Of a stretch of DNA of 64,000 bases, positions 54,401 to 64,000 are shown in pieces (the first letter of the stretch is position 1; each line of letters opens with the position of its first letter). The notes below the pieces were generated by a model, which was not told the origin of the DNA, made no database searches, and saw nothing but the letters and a program-made list of their open reading frames with translations. Source of the DNA: an uncultured Lacinutrix sp. (lineage in GTDB: Bacteria; Bacteroidota; Bacteroidia; Flavobacteriales; Flavobacteriaceae); NCBI RefSeq assembly GCF_947500605.1, contig NZ_CANMSJ010000001.1, forward strand, positions 434,001 through 498,000. The letters run 5' to 3'. The translations under genes and the position numbers were made by a program.

Positions 54401-55039
54401 GTTAGTGGAAGAAAAAAGAACATCTATATCACCATCGTTATCAATATCTGCTGTGTCAATAGTACTTATTAAGTTTATATTAGACGCTATAATTTGTTCA
54501 GAACCAAAAGCACCTTGTCCATCTATGTTTTCGTACCAAACTACTTCACCATCATTACTATAGCCTGCTGCAAGAATATCACTATCTCCATCGTTATCTA
54601 TATCTACAGCATAAACTAAACCAGCTTGATCTAGAGTTGCAATAATTTGTTGAGCACCAAAGGTACCTTGACCATCTGTGTTTTCGTACCAAGCAATCTT
54701 ATTGTCGTCTTTAGAAGCTGAAATCACATCCATATCTCCATCATTATCTATATCTGAAGCATAGATTGATTCAAATTTTTCTGCATTAACTGTTATGGTT
54801 TGATGAGAGCCAAAAGTACCTTGCCCATCTGTATTTCTGAACCAATATATTTTACCATAATAATCAGAAGAAATCAAATCCATGTTTCCATCGTTATCTA
54901 GATCTGCAGCATAAACAGCTACAGCTCCAGATGGATTTGAAGCATTATCATATACAATTTGTTCTTGAAACCCTATTTGCCCAAAAGCTGTGAAACAGCA
55001 TAGTATAAAAACGAAAATAAAACCTATTTTTTTGTTCAT
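51461..55039 (-). CDS. T9SS-secreted VCBS/FG-GAP repeat protein (1192 aa)
   Basis: A signal peptide (to AFGQ, about residue 20) is followed by about 13 tandem units of roughly 50-60 residues. Each unit holds a calcium-binding-like D-x-D-N-D-G-D-x-D loop and a W-Y-E-N-T-D-G-Q-G-T-F-G strand (FG-GAP/VCBS type). A beta-sandwich region follows (DUF11-like, GSYDPNDIRVLEGEE... at about 950-1080) and a T9SS type A sorting domain ends it: FSIFPNPVNNILNIEG to LKFIKK. It is secreted and probably surface-attached. The partner is unknown. The + strand ORFs in the repeat region are shadows. Confidence 0.9.
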   Translation of the reverse strand: MNKKIGFIFVFILCCFTAFGQIGFQEQIVYDNASNPSGAVAVYAADLDNDGNMDLISSDYYGKIYWFRNTDGQGTFGSHQTITVNAEKFESIYASDIDNDGDMDVISASKDDNKIAWYENTDGQGTFGAQQIIATLDQAGLVYAVDIDNDGDSDILAAGYSNDGEVVWYENIDGQGAFGSEQIIASNINLISTIDTADIDNDGDIDVLFSSTNDSKVVWFENTDGQGTFGTQQIIASGTTGQTSYVRTFDIDNDGDIDVFAQKSTEIVWYENTDGQGAFVLHQSVTVSSGTSLINLTDIDSDGDMDVLFYDSYNVSWFENTDGQGTFGAEQIIISSIDSIGGVFPVEIDNEEGIDLAVIFRQNSNPGYLKWYKNTDGQGTFSSQQTLGSESTLSGVSSIYTADIDNDGDLDVLSASIFNNSVAWYENTDGQGTYGNLQVINNNADDTTSVYAADLDNDGDIDVLSAAREDGYVSWYENIDGQGTFGTEQIISNGLYYPMLVYAVDIDNDGDMDVLMGSIDDGVTSSFDETLISWYENTDGQGTFGPKQTISNNDSPLVISATDIDNDGDMDVLSVLYNMVVWYENTDGQGAFGPKQIITTQDADTAYAVDIDNDGDMDVYSASENDNKIAWYENTDGQGAFSAEQIITTNAQGAISAYAADIDNDGDMDIFSITLDDDSLVWYENTDGQGTFGSQQVIATTGFNGASSLHAADINNDGNIDLLSSKDLSFSEPSEKIVWYKNLGISFNEINGEIRVDLDGNGCSVLDNTLSNIMINTNNGTQDVATFSLNNGSYQLFVDQGDFTTTISNLPNYYVSSPISQVSNFAGVDNIDTIDFCIEPIGSINDLNISVYPSINEPRPGFDATYQIIYNNVGTTQLSGNVTFEFDDAKLNFLNASETIVSQTANTLTFNFTDLNPFETRTIDLEFNVFAPPTTNINDVLVSTATVNPVTGDNTADDNVFTLNQTVIGSYDPNDIRVLEGEEILLADADKYLHYIIRFQNTGTASAINVNVENILDSKLDWTTMQLESLSHTGRVEITNGSMVKFIFDNINLPDSTSDETNSHGFIAYKIKPKTNVVIGDIFNNTADIFFDFNPAIVTNTVNTEIVNTLSVKNFETSSFSIFPNPVNNILNIEGEIVIESVAVYDINGRLLNTITSKSKKAKLDVSNLSQGLYFLEIKSGNKQESLKFIKK

Positions 55040-55073
55040 TGTTAATTCTTTATAATAATAAAGGTAATTATAT

Positions 55074-56696
55074 TTAAACTTCTAGACTAGTAAATTTAAA
55101 ACTTCCACCATCAAATAACCCTTTATCACTCAACTTCAAAGCAGGAATAACTAACAAAGCCATAAAAGATAATGACATGTAAGGAGCATTTAAAGTGCAG
55201 CCCATTTGTTTTGCCATTTTATCGAGCTCTGCATATTGTTTACCAATAGTTTCACCATTTTTATCACTCATAATTCCAGCAACTGGTAATGCTACTGTTT
55301 TTTCTTCGGAAGTATTAACGGCACAAATTCCACCTTCTGCTTCTATTATTGAATTAACCGCTTTAGAAATGGAAGCATCATCTACTCCAACTGCTATAAT
55401 ATTATGAGAATCATGACCAACTGAACTTGCAATTGCACCTTCTTTTAACCCAAAGTTTTTAATAAAAGCAATTGCTGGTTTTGCATTATTATACCTGTTT
55501 ACAACCGTCATTTTTAAAACATCGTTTTCCGTATTAGAAATTAAGTTTCCGTTTTCAATAAGACTATCTACAATGATTTCGTTTGTTACTAATTCGCCAT
55601 CCAAACATTCTATAACGCGAATTTTTTCAGCTGAAGATTCAAATCTAAAATCTGAAACGTCTTTCTTGTCACAATTAAAATTATTAAGGTTTTCGAACGC
55701 TACATCTTTAATATTTACTTTTCCGAAGTCGTAAACCAACTCACCGTTTATATAGGTTTGAAGTGTTTTAAAATCTTTTAAATCTTCAACTATAATACAA
55801 TCTGCAGCATCACCAATTTGTAAGGTTCCAACATCTAGATTGTAATGCTTTATTGGGTTAATACAAGCGGCTTGAAGCACTTTGTAAAGATCTATCTCTT
55901 TTGCTACTGCTCTAGCACAAACTTTGTTTATGTGTCCTAAAAGCAAATCGTCTGGATGTTTATCGTCACTACAAAACATCATGTTTTCAAAATGTTCTGG
56001 TAATAAATCTATTAAAGCTTCAAAGTTTTTGGCAGCACTTCCTTCTCTAATAATAACTTTCATGCCTTTTTGAAGCTTTTCTAAAGCCTCATCGTAAGTA
56101 AAACACTCGTGATCTGTAGAAATTCCTGCAGCAATGTATTTTGTAATATCTTCTCCTCTTAATCCTGGCGCATGACCATCTACTGGTTTATTATTATGTT
56201 TTGCCCAAGCTATTTTTTTAAGCACTTCTTCATCATCGAAAAGCACACCTGGATAATTCATCATTTCGGCAAGGTATTTAATATCCGGATTTGCCATTAA
56301 GGTTTTAATATCTTCTGAATCTATAACTGCTCCGGCAGATTCAAAACTAGTAGCAGGCACACAAGAAGGTGCGCCAAAATTGAATTTAAACGGTGTTTTT
56401 TTTCCGTTTTCAATCATGAACTCCACTCCTTTTACACCAAGTACATTTGCTATTTCGTGTGGATCGCTAACTGTTGAAACTGTACCATGTTTTACAGCCA
56501 GTTTTGCAAACTCACTAGGCACCAACATAGAGCTTTCAATATGAATATGTGCATCTATAAAACCAGGTAATATAAAATGATTTACGTTATGCTCTTTTTC
56601 TATAATAGAAACAATCTTTCCTTCCTTAATAGTTACTTCTCCTTTGTAGATACGCTTGTTTGGGATATCTACTATGTTACCTTGAATTGTTTTCAT
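55074..56696 (-). CDS. ade: adenine deaminase
   Basis: The 540-residue amidohydrolase has [17 protein letters not shown] (metal-binding HxH), [34 protein letters not shown] and the C-terminal [15 protein letters not shown] plus [23 protein letters not shown]. This is the two-domain adenine deaminase (Ade), converting adenine to hypoxanthine in purine salvage. Confidence 0.92.
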   Translation of the reverse strand: MKTIQGNIVDIPNKRIYKGEVTIKEGKIVSIIEKEHNVNHFILPGFIDAHIHIESSMLVPSEFAKLAVKHGTVSTVSDPHEIANVLGVKGVEFMIENGKKTPFKFNFGAPSCVPATSFESAGAVIDSEDIKTLMANPDIKYLAEMMNYPGVLFDDEEVLKKIAWAKHNNKPVDGHAPGLRGEDITKYIAAGISTDHECFTYDEALEKLQKGMKVIIREGSAAKNFEALIDLLPEHFENMMFCSDDKHPDDLLLGHINKVCARAVAKEIDLYKVLQAACINPIKHYNLDVGTLQIGDAADCIIVEDLKDFKTLQTYINGELVYDFGKVNIKDVAFENLNNFNCDKKDVSDFRFESSAEKIRVIECLDGELVTNEIIVDSLIENGNLISNTENDVLKMTVVNRYNNAKPAIAFIKNFGLKEGAIASSVGHDSHNIIAVGVDDASISKAVNSIIEAEGGICAVNTSEEKTVALPVAGIMSDKNGETIGKQYAELDKMAKQMGCTLNAPYMSLSFMALLVIPALKLSDKGLFDGGSFKFTSLEV

Positions 56697-56712
56697 TCTA
56701 CTAATATTATTG

Positions 56713-56747
56713 TAAAAAAAAATCTTGCTACAGCAAGACCTTTTTTT
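56713..56747 (-). terminator. intrinsic terminator after the DsbD-like gene
   Basis: TCTTGCT and AGCAAGA form the stem around AC, followed on the - strand by T9. It lies between dsbD-like and ade. Confidence 0.8.
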
Positions 56748-56748
56748 A

Positions 56749-59118
56749 TTATTTAAAATTTTGAATTCCTGCTTTTAGCCAATTAAAATACTCATCTGCA
56801 TCTGGAGTAAAAGCAACAGGTTTTATTAAATTTTCTTCGTTGTGGTCCATTAACACATAATATGGTTGTGTATTCGACTTGTATTTAATGGTTTGAAACT
56901 CACTCCATTTCTGACCAATATATTTAAGTTGTTTGCCTTCTCTAAGCTTAGAGTCTACTATTTCATCCTTTTCAAGAGGTCTCTTATCGTCCACATAAAG
57001 AGAGATTAAAACGACATCATTTTTTAATGCGTTTAATATCTCAGGTTTGGGCCAAACGTTTTGTTCCATTTTTCGGCAGTTTACACATGCCCAACCTGTA
57101 AAATCAATCATTACTGGCTTATTCACTTTTTTAGCATAAGCTAAACCTAAATCGTAATCATTAAATGCTAAAATATCGTGTGGTGCTAATAAATGTGCAC
57201 CTTCTGGTAAATCTGAATGGTCTGCGCTTGCACTACCTCCTCCTTTAGAGTTACCAACTCCATAAGGAGATTCGCTATAATCTAAAGGTGGTGGAAACGC
57301 ACTAATTAAATTTAATGGCGCTCCCCAAAGTCCGGGAATCATATAAATTGTAAACGTTAAAACTATTAATCCTAGGCTTAACCTACCAACAGAAATATGT
57401 TTTAAAGGCGAATCGTGTGGTAATTGAATTTTACCAAAAAGATATAATGCTAATGTTCCAAAAATGGCAATCCAAATAGCAATAAATACTTCTCTTTCTA
57501 ATAAGTGCATTTGTAATACTAAATCTGCTTGCGATAAAAATTTAAAAGCTAATGCTAATTCTAAAAATCCTAAGACCACTTTTACTGTGTTTAACCAACC
57601 ACCAGATTTTGGTAACGAGTTTAACCAACCTGGAAAAGCAGCAAACAATGCAAATGGTAATGCAATTGCAGATGAGAATCCTAACATTCCTATAATTGGA
57701 GCTAAACCACCTTTAGAAGCAGCTTCTACTAAAAGCGTACCTACAATTGGTCCTGTACATGAAAAAGAAACAATAGCTAAAGCTAAAGCCATAAAGAAAA
57801 TACCAACCATACCACCTCTATTAGCTTGAGAATCTACTTTATTAGCCCAAGAATTTGGCAGCATAATTTCGAAAGCTCCTAAAAAGGAGAATGCAAAAAC
57901 AACTAAAAGAATAAAGAAAATAATATTAAACCAAACATTTGTTGCTAACGCATTTAAGGCATCGGCTCCAAAAATTCCTGTAACAGCAGTACCTAATAAT
58001 AGATAAATTACTATAATACATAATCCATAAATAATGGCATTTTTAATACCTGCTGCTTTAGATTTACTTTGTTTAGTAAAAAAGCTAACAGTCATTGGTA
58101 TCATTGGAAATACACAAGGTGTTAGTAATGCCGCAAAACCTGATAGGAAAGCAATAAAAAATATTCCCCATAAACCTTTAGATTCACTATCTGAAGAAGA
58201 GTCAATATCTAATACAACTTCATCATCTGATGCTGATTTTGGGGTAGCATCTGCTAAATTGGTTTTTAAGTCGAAATAAGTTGGAGCTAAGCATTTTTCA
58301 TCATCACACGCTTGAAAATAAGCTTCTGCTTCAATTGTTTTTAAATCTGTGTTTAATACTTTTATTTTCTGAGTAAAAACAGCCTCATTAGAAAAGTATT
58401 TAACATCCATATCGAAAGCTTTTTCAAACTTTTTAATACTCTTAGATTCTTTTAATCCTCCTATTAATTTAAAATCTTTATTATCGTTTTTTAAATTAAT
58501 CTCTGTAGGTATTGGTCCCATTGGGTCCTTATTATCCTGAGAATAAATGTGCCATTTATTATCTAAAACTGCTGTGTAAGCAATCTCATACTCATTATTT
58601 CCAAGCGAATAAATAGACGACGTCCATTTTACTGGATCTAAAATATTACTTTCTTTTTTATCGCTTTTAATCTGAAAATCGACGGTTTTACTTTCGAAAA
58701 TACATTTAGCATCATCACAAGCTTGGTAACTTACTTCCGCTTCAATAGATGTTAAATCTGGATTTAGTATTTTAATTTTCTGAGTAAATGTAGCCTCGTA
58801 ATCAAAATAAGTCAAGTCCATTTCGAAGACCTTATCAAATTTTGTAATGCTTGCACTTTCTGTAGCTTTACCTACTAATTCAAAATCTTTAGAGACTGCA
58901 TTTTCATCGTAAATAAACTCCGTTGGTATTGCACCTCCTTCTGGTAAGTTTTGAGAATATAAATGCCAATGATCTTCAATTTCAGCACTATAAATTAAAT
59001 TATATTCTGTGTCCGAGATTTTTTCAACCGTACCAATCCATTTTACAGGTTCTAATACTTGCGCAAAAATGGTTTGCATTGAAAATAATACGAATAATAA
59101 AGCTAAGATTTTCTTCAT
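56749..59118 (-). CDS. DsbD-type thiol:disulfide interchange protein with duplicated N-terminal domain
   Basis: The 789-residue protein has a signal peptide, then two nDsbD-like domains (about 22-155: [32 protein letters not shown], with QACDDAKC; and about 163-285: [40 protein letters not shown]). A CcdA-like membrane domain of about eight TM follows ([29 protein letters not shown]). A C-terminal thioredoxin domain with [17 protein letters not shown] (CxxC) ends it. It carries electrons from cytosolic thioredoxin to periplasmic partners. It overlaps tilS by 4 bases. Confidence 0.9.
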   Translation of the reverse strand: MKKILALLFVLFSMQTIFAQVLEPVKWIGTVEKISDTEYNLIYSAEIEDHWHLYSQNLPEGGAIPTEFIYDENAVSKDFELVGKATESASITKFDKVFEMDLTYFDYEATFTQKIKILNPDLTSIEAEVSYQACDDAKCIFESKTVDFQIKSDKKESNILDPVKWTSSIYSLGNNEYEIAYTAVLDNKWHIYSQDNKDPMGPIPTEINLKNDNKDFKLIGGLKESKSIKKFEKAFDMDVKYFSNEAVFTQKIKVLNTDLKTIEAEAYFQACDDEKCLAPTYFDLKTNLADATPKSASDDEVVLDIDSSSDSESKGLWGIFFIAFLSGFAALLTPCVFPMIPMTVSFFTKQSKSKAAGIKNAIIYGLCIIVIYLLLGTAVTGIFGADALNALATNVWFNIIFFILLVVFAFSFLGAFEIMLPNSWANKVDSQANRGGMVGIFFMALALAIVSFSCTGPIVGTLLVEAASKGGLAPIIGMLGFSSAIALPFALFAAFPGWLNSLPKSGGWLNTVKVVLGFLELALAFKFLSQADLVLQMHLLEREVFIAIWIAIFGTLALYLFGKIQLPHDSPLKHISVGRLSLGLIVLTFTIYMIPGLWGAPLNLISAFPPPLDYSESPYGVGNSKGGGSASADHSDLPEGAHLLAPHDILAFNDYDLGLAYAKKVNKPVMIDFTGWACVNCRKMEQNVWPKPEILNALKNDVVLISLYVDDKRPLEKDEIVDSKLREGKQLKYIGQKWSEFQTIKYKSNTQPYYVLMDHNEENLIKPVAFTPDADEYFNWLKAGIQNFK

Positions 59119-60431
59119 TCCTTCAAGGATATTTTTAATATTTTATTAGTGTTTTTTGTTACTTTAAAACGTTCGTCTGCTCTATAATTTAGCACACAAA
59201 CAATTTCATTATTAGAGCACAATAAAAGACATTTCTCTTTATCTAACAAAGATAGTTTTTCATCTTTAAAGTACTTGCTCAATTTCTTTTTGCCATTACC
59301 TCCTAAAGGATAGAAATAGTCGCCTTCCTTCCATTTTCTTACAGTTAGTGGGTAACTTAATTTTTCTATATCTACAAAAATTTCGTTTCTAGAGGCTTTT
59401 ACTATTGTATTTACTTCCTCGAAAAACAAAATTCCTTTTGGTATCGATTTGTTTTTATCTTCTTTAAGGATAGTAATTGAAACTGTTTTTTCGTTTGATG
59501 GTAATGGCGCTAATATTATATGCGACCTGTCTTTTATAAGTCTATGTGTTTCGGAAAAAATTTGCTTTCCACTCTGTGCAGTTAACAAATTTTGAATATC
59601 TCCAAAAGCAGTAAAACCAAATGGCTTAAACACTTCTACTAAGTATGCTTTTGGGTTTTTAAGCTTTATAAATTCTGAAATATCATAGGTGATTTCATCA
59701 TTATTAACAGCTATAATTGCTCTTTTTAAAACAGCGTTTACACTTTCTTCTACAATGCTTGAAGCATCGTTTAAATGCATTAAAGTAGCATCGAAATTTT
59801 GTAACAATTGTGAATTTGTTTCTTTTAACTTCGGAATAATTTCATGGCGCAATTTATTTCTTAAGTATTTAGTAGATGCGTTACTACTATCTTCTCGCCA
59901 TTCAATTTTATGTTGTTCGGCAAAATCTAGAATTGTTTCTCTAGAAAACTTTAATAATGGTCTTACAATGTTTCCATTAGTTTCAGGAATTCCAGTTAAG
60001 CCTTCTAAACCTGTTCCTCTTGTTAAATTAATTAGAAAAGTTTCTAAATTATCGTCGGCATGATGCGCCGTTAAAATATAATCGAAACCAAGCTGATTTG
60101 ACAATTCTTGAAACCAATTGTAACGTAATTCGCGAGCTGCCATTTGTATAGACAACTTGTTTTCTTGGGCGTAAATAGTAGTATCAAAATGTTGCGTAAA
60201 GAGTTCTACATCTAATTTTTCGGCTAAATTTAGAACAAATGCTTCATCTCCATTACTTTCTTCATCTCTTAAATTAAAATTGCAATGCGCAAGCGAGATA
60301 TCGAGTTTAGCTTCTTTACATAAATGTGTAAGAGTAACACTATCTAATCCTCCAGAAATGGTAATTAATAGTTTTTTTCCTTTTAGAAAATTAAGCCGAC
60401 TATTTATATGTTTTATAAAGATTTCTTGCAC
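59115..60431 (-). CDS. tilS: tRNA(Ile)-lysidine synthase (TilS)
   Basis: The 438-residue protein has the PP-loop ATPase motif [58 protein letters not shown] and the RP-x-x-x-R-x-x-I region ([18 protein letters not shown]). The C-terminal TilS domain is visible ([31 protein letters not shown]). It makes lysidine-34 in tRNA-Ile(CAU). It is coupled to the DsbD-like gene downstream. Confidence 0.93.
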   Translation of the reverse strand: MQEIFIKHINSRLNFLKGKKLLITISGGLDSVTLTHLCKEAKLDISLAHCNFNLRDEESNGDEAFVLNLAEKLDVELFTQHFDTTIYAQENKLSIQMAARELRYNWFQELSNQLGFDYILTAHHADDNLETFLINLTRGTGLEGLTGIPETNGNIVRPLLKFSRETILDFAEQHKIEWREDSSNASTKYLRNKLRHEIIPKLKETNSQLLQNFDATLMHLNDASSIVEESVNAVLKRAIIAVNNDEITYDISEFIKLKNPKAYLVEVFKPFGFTAFGDIQNLLTAQSGKQIFSETHRLIKDRSHIILAPLPSNEKTVSITILKEDKNKSIPKGILFFEEVNTIVKASRNEIFVDIEKLSYPLTVRKWKEGDYFYPLGGNGKKKLSKYFKDEKLSLLDKEKCLLLCSNNEIVCVLNYRADERFKVTKNTNKILKISLKE

Positions 60432-60598
60432 TTTGTAAATGTACGTTTTTTGGCTATTTTTTGATATTAATTATGATGATTTTAATACTTGTAAGTTTTT
60501 ACACTAAGATTCGAGAAAATTCGCTAAGCATTACATAACGTTTATTAATACATTGATGTTTTATGATACAAATATGAGAAGCTACTATCTATTAAAAA

Positions 60599-61909
60599 CT
60601 AATTTTCTAAAACCGTTCGCATAGCTTTGGCTTTAACCAAACACTCTTCATATTCCATTATAGGATCGCTTTTTGCCGTAATTGCACCACCAACAGAATA
60701 AGAAACGTATTGGTTAGCTTCATTATAAAGAATACTCCTGATTACAACATTAAAATCGAAATCGCCATTTGGTGAAATATAACCAACACTTCCCGAATAC
60801 AAACCACGTTTGGTTTCTTCTAAATCTTCAATAATTTTCATTGCTGAAATTTTGGGAGCTCCTGTCATGCTTCCCATTGGAAACGTTGTTTTTATAATAT
60901 CTATAGGGCTTGTAGTGTCTTTAACTTCTGAAACTACTGTAGAAATCATTTGATGCACTTGGTCAAAACTGTATATTTTACAAAGTTCCTCTACCTTTAC
61001 ACTACCTTTTGTTGCAGTTTGCGAGAGATCGTTACGTACTAAATCCACAATCATTATATTTTCGCTACGCTCCTTTTCATCACTTACCAAGTCATTTTTT
61101 AAAATAGAATCCATAATATGATCTGGATCACGTTTGGCTGTTCCTTTTATGGGTTGCGAAATTACTTTTGTTCCTTCCTTTTTTATGTAACGTTCTGGCG
61201 AAGCCGAAAGCAAATAATTACGTCTTACTTTTAAAAAAGTTGCAAAAGGTGCGTTTGAAATGGTGTTAAGCTTATTATAAGTTTCTAAAGGATTTATAGT
61301 TGTGTTTTCGGCATAGAATTCTTGACAAAAATTAGCTTCGTAAATATCTCCTCTGTGTATATGTGAGAGTACTTTTGTTACTTTATTAAAGTATTCGTCT
61401 TTATGTATTTTTAATTTTATTTTTATTGGATTACTGTTGTTAGATTGCTCGACATCTAGATTATTGGATTGTTCGATATCTTTTAAATCAGATTCAAACT
61501 CATCATCAACAGCTTTTAAATATCTTGTTTCTAAAACATTTCCTTTAATTAAAAATATTTTTTTTGGCTGAAAGAAATACAAATCAGCAAACGCTAAACC
61601 ATCATCATTATTAGACTTTAATGTTTCGGTATCGTTCTTTAAATCGTAAGTGAGGTAACCAAAAATCCAATCTTTAGTAATGGTATAATATTCCTTTAGT
61701 TTATCGAATGCATTAAAATAATCGGTTTGTATTGCTGTAAAAGCATCTACTGCCAAAACAGCATCGTAACTAGAATACTTTCGATTTTCTTTAAATTCTT
61801 TCGAATTAGAATCTAACCAAACAACATCATCAAACTGTTGGGCCCAAGACAAAAGATTTTGCTTGAACTCCTCGGTATTAGTTATTTTATGTTTAGCTGT
61901 TGTTCTCAA
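60599..61909 (-). CDS. pabB: aminodeoxychorismate synthase component I (PabB) or related
   Basis: The 436-residue chorismate-binding enzyme has the shared motifs: IYEANFCQEFYAEN, APFATFLKVRRNYLLSASPERYIKKEG, SQPIKGTAKRD, RSENIMIVDLVRNDLSQTATKGSVKVEEL, MGSMTGAPKISAMKIIE and RGLYSGSVGYISPNGDFDFNVVIRSILYN. PIKGTAKR fits PabB. Anthranilate synthase TrpE is a possible alternative, but no trp gene is near. It supplies p-aminobenzoate for folate. Confidence 0.88.
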   Translation of the reverse strand: MRTTAKHKITNTEEFKQNLLSWAQQFDDVVWLDSNSKEFKENRKYSSYDAVLAVDAFTAIQTDYFNAFDKLKEYYTITKDWIFGYLTYDLKNDTETLKSNNDDGLAFADLYFFQPKKIFLIKGNVLETRYLKAVDDEFESDLKDIEQSNNLDVEQSNNSNPIKIKLKIHKDEYFNKVTKVLSHIHRGDIYEANFCQEFYAENTTINPLETYNKLNTISNAPFATFLKVRRNYLLSASPERYIKKEGTKVISQPIKGTAKRDPDHIMDSILKNDLVSDEKERSENIMIVDLVRNDLSQTATKGSVKVEELCKIYSFDQVHQMISTVVSEVKDTTSPIDIIKTTFPMGSMTGAPKISAMKIIEDLEETKRGLYSGSVGYISPNGDFDFNVVIRSILYNEANQYVSYSVGGAITAKSDPIMEYEECLVKAKAMRTVLEN

Positions 61910-61985
61910 TGTAAAAAATGTTGTGTAAAGTTAAGCAGAATTGCTAAAAAAACGAGTATTTTAGTCATTAGATTATATAAAAAAC

Positions 61986-62876
61986 ATGTTCGAATTATCT
62001 AATAGTATTTTAAAAATTAAGGTTAAACCCGTAGGTGCAGAACTTTGCGAAATAAGTTCTGTTAAAAATAATACACAGTTTATGTGGGATGCAAATCCTG
62101 ATGTTTGGGGAAGCTTTGCTCCTAATCTCTTTCCTATTATAGGAGCGCTAAAAGATGAAACTTATTTTTATAATGGAATAAAATACAGCATGCCAAAACA
62201 TGGTTTTGTTAGGCATAGCGAGGACATTAAACTTATTAAAGAAACGAAAAACAGCCTAAGTTTTAGCTTAACTTATAACGAAGATTTATTAAAAATATAT
62301 CCTTTTAAATTTGAATATATTATTACCTACACATTAAATAATAACACCTTAAACATAAACTATACTGTAAAAAATAAAGATAACAGAACCATCTATTTCT
62401 CTGTTGGTGGACATCCTGCTTTTAAGTGTCCTTTATATAATGATGAAAATTACACCGACTATAATTTAGTTTTTGAAACCGAAGAAACATCCAAAACACA
62501 TTTACTAAATATGCAAACCGGATTAGTTAAAAATGAAACAAAACCTGTTTTTAACACTAAAAATAGCATCCAATTAAAACCAGATCTGTTTAAAAATGAT
62601 GCACTTATTTTTAAAGATTTAAAATCTAGAAAAGTAGCTTTAGTAAACGATTTGCGTGGAGAAATACTTAATATCACTTTTAAAGGTTTTAATTACCTTG
62701 GTCTTTGGGCAAAACTTAACGCATCTTACGTTTGTATTGAACCTTGGTTAGGCATTGCAGATCAAGAAAATGCATCTCAAAACATAACAGAAAAAGAAGG
62801 TATTATTAAATTACCTGAAAATGAAACCTTTAGTGCAAACTATAGCATACAAATACATGAGCATCATTTAGGGTAA
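61986..62876 (+). CDS. aldose 1-epimerase-like protein (galactose mutarotase-like fold)
   Basis: The 296-residue protein has the beta-sandwich pattern of the YphB/Gal-mutarotase-like group: VKPVGAELCEISSVKNNTQFMWDANPDVWGSFAPNLFPIIG, MPKHGFVRHSE, FSVGGHPAFKCPLY (catalytic His) and NYLGLWAKLNASYVCIEPWLGIADQE. It likely interconverts anomers of a hexose or hexose phosphate. It is a single gene, divergent from pabB. Confidence 0.85.
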   Translation: MFELSNSILKIKVKPVGAELCEISSVKNNTQFMWDANPDVWGSFAPNLFPIIGALKDETYFYNGIKYSMPKHGFVRHSEDIKLIKETKNSLSFSLTYNEDLLKIYPFKFEYIITYTLNNNTLNINYTVKNKDNRTIYFSVGGHPAFKCPLYNDENYTDYNLVFETEETSKTHLLNMQTGLVKNETKPVFNTKNSIQLKPDLFKNDALIFKDLKSRKVALVNDLRGEILNITFKGFNYLGLWAKLNASYVCIEPWLGIADQENASQNITEKEGIIKLPENETFSANYSIQIHEHHLG

Positions 62877-62891
62877 ACAAAATATAAATAG

Positions 62892-62899
62892 TAATTTTG
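62892..62899 (+). promoter_or_regulatory. -7 element before the helicase gene
   Basis: TAATTTTG matches TAnnTTTG and lies 18 bases before the TTG start at 62918, so the leader is very short. Confidence 0.4.
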
Positions 62900-62917
62900 C
62901 GACTTAAATAACACGTT

Positions 62918-64000
62918 TTGACTTTTAGAGACTTAAACTTAAATACACCATTATATAACGCGCTTGACGATTTAGGCTTTACAACGCCTACTCCTATTCA
63001 AGCCGAAGCTTTTAGCGTTGTCGCCAGCGGTAAAGATATGGTTGGAATTGCACAAACAGGAACAGGAAAAACCTTTGGTTACATGCTTCCTGTACTTAAA
63101 AACTTACCATTTTCTAAACAAGAAAACCCAAGAGTATTGGTTTTAGTACCTACTCGAGAGCTTGTTGTACAAGTGGTAGATGAGATAGAAAAGCTAACCA
63201 AATACATAAACACTCGTGTTTTAGGTGTTTATGGTGGTACAAATATTAATACGCAAAAAAGAGCTATTGCTGAAGGTATTGATATTTTAGTTGCGACTCC
63301 TGGTCGTATGTATGATTTAGCTTTAAGTCATGTTTTAAATTTAAAATCTATTCAGAAATTAATTATCGATGAAGTCGATGTGATGTTAGATTTAGGTTTT
63401 AGACATCAATTAATTAATATTTTCGATCTTCTTCCAGAACGTCGTCAAAATATTATGTTTTCTGCAACCATGACTCATGATGTAGATGCATTAATTGTAG
63501 ATTTCTTTAAATCTCCAGAAAAAGTATCGATTGCAACTTCTGGAACACCATTAGAGAACATTAAGCAAACACGTTATATAGTTCCTAATTTTTACACAAA
63601 ATTAAATTTACTAAAGCATTTACTTCAAGACGCAGAAACTTATAACAAAGTATTGATTTTTGTTGCTTATAAAAAGATGGCAGATCGTCTTTTTGAAGCT
63701 TTAGCCGAAGAGTATAATGATGAGCTTTGTGTAATACACTCTAACAAAACACAAAACTACAGATTGCGTAGTATCGAGCAATTTCGCGAAGGAGATAATA
63801 GAATATTAGTCGCAACAGATGTTATGGCTCGTGGTTTGGATATTGATAATGTAACGCATGTTATAAATTTTGATACTCCAGATTTCCCTGAAAACTACAT
63901 GCATAGAATTGGTAGAACCGGTCGTGCTGAACGCGAAGGACAAGCACATGTTTTTACTACCGAAAAAGATTTGCATGCTATTGAGGATATCGAAGCATTA
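62918..64000 (+). CDS. DEAD-box family RNA helicase (DEVD variant), 5' part
   Basis: The frame opens with TTG at 62918 and runs to the window edge (361 codons). The start is MTFRDLNLNTPLYNALDDLGFTTPTPIQAEAF (Q motif). The helicase motifs follow: I AQTGTGKT, Ia PTRELV, GG, Ib TPGR, II LIIDEVDVML, III SAT, then VATDVMARGLDI (V) and HRIGRTGRA (VI). The classic DEAD is DEVD. This DEVD variant occurs in flavobacterial helicases. The C-terminus is missing. Confidence 0.9.
   Translation, partial: MTFRDLNLNTPLYNALDDLGFTTPTPIQAEAFSVVASGKDMVGIAQTGTGKTFGYMLPVLKNLPFSKQENPRVLVLVPTRELVVQVVDEIEKLTKYINTRVLGVYGGTNINTQKRAIAEGIDILVATPGRMYDLALSHVLNLKSIQKLIIDEVDVMLDLGFRHQLINIFDLLPERRQNIMFSATMTHDVDALIVDFFKSPEKVSIATSGTPLENIKQTRYIVPNFYTKLNLLKHLLQDAETYNKVLIFVAYKKMADRLFEALAEEYNDELCVIHSNKTQNYRLRSIEQFREGDNRILVATDVMARGLDIDNVTHVINFDTPDFPENYMHRIGRTGRAEREGQAHVFTTEKDLHAIEDIEAL

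Noticed and set aside
1-64000. Integrated phage, IS or tRNA
   Set aside because: No integrase, transposase, terminal repeats or tRNA cloverleaf is recognisable on either strand.

Overview
The window is AT-rich chromosomal DNA from a marine-type member of the Flavobacteriaceae (Bacteroidota). The lineage is indicated by a type IX secretion (T9SS) C-terminal sorting domain, a CarboxypepD_reg/TonB-plug protein, promoter -7 elements of the TAnnTTTG type with little Shine-Dalgarno sequence, frequent TTG/GTG starts, a complete-looking menaquinone (not ubiquinone) gene set, and a Lacal_2735-type small protein whose family is named from Lacinutrix. I see no tRNA, rRNA, CRISPR array, insertion sequence or prophage.

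Region 1 (1-15.1 kb). After the end of a small membrane protein, an XRE-type regulator and a secreted DUF2911 protein comes a large light/UV-protection locus. It consists of two consecutive + strand operons. The first (1556-10110) runs TetR-like regulator, ABC1/UbiB-type kinase, flavin reductase-like protein, SDR-DUF2867, DUF2256 zinc-ribbon-like protein, CRY-DASH-like protein, Fe-S (6-4) photolyase-like protein and a divergent cryptochrome/photolyase. The second (10210-14645) runs a hypothetical, DUF2805, SDR, glutathione peroxidase, Lacal_2735, TspO/MBR, SRPBCC and a class I photolyase. Both operons start from promoters carrying the same inverted repeat, GTTTAAC-N14-(G/C)TTAAAC, at the same distance from the -7 box. 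I read this as one regulon, probably controlled by the TetR-like protein encoded first.

Region 2 (15.1-29.5 kb). A vWA protein with carboxypeptidase-regulatory and TonB-plug domains sits behind a LytTR-like direct repeat. It is followed by a dispersed menaquinone cluster on the - strand (hotdog thioesterase, menF, menD, DUF2853, CvfB-like, menB, menA, menC, CPBP protease, menE), interrupted by a + strand sterol-desaturase-family gene.

Region 3 (29.5-36.4 kb). An accessory patch of small, mostly unrelated genes. It holds a 51-bp direct repeat (two copies 1.43 kb apart), a ribB-Crp/Fnr operon preceded by an FNR-like palindrome, and a cobalamin riboswitch-like leader on the - strand directly upstream of a LOV-like PAS protein that lacks the photoactive cysteine.

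Region 4 (36.4-43.9 kb). Housekeeping genes: dnaK, a lipoprotein, sdaA, panB, an RluA-family pseudouridine synthase and an aldehyde dehydrogenase.

Region 5 (43.9-48.6 kb). A tandemly triplicated two-gene module on the - strand: a small protein ending in a G-x-P-x-Q-x-GYP-type tail plus a seven-TM protein. It ends in a histidine kinase that has no sensor domain of its own. One small-protein copy is broken. With the riboswitch-PAS unit and the shared photolyase operator, this is the best candidate for an undescribed system.

Region 6 (48.7-64 kb). YifB/ComM ATPase, YheT-like hydrolase, a large VCBS/FG-GAP repeat T9SS protein, adenine deaminase, a DsbD-type reductase with a duplicated N-terminal domain, tilS, pabB, an aldose-epimerase-like protein and the start of a DEVD-box RNA helicase that runs off the end.
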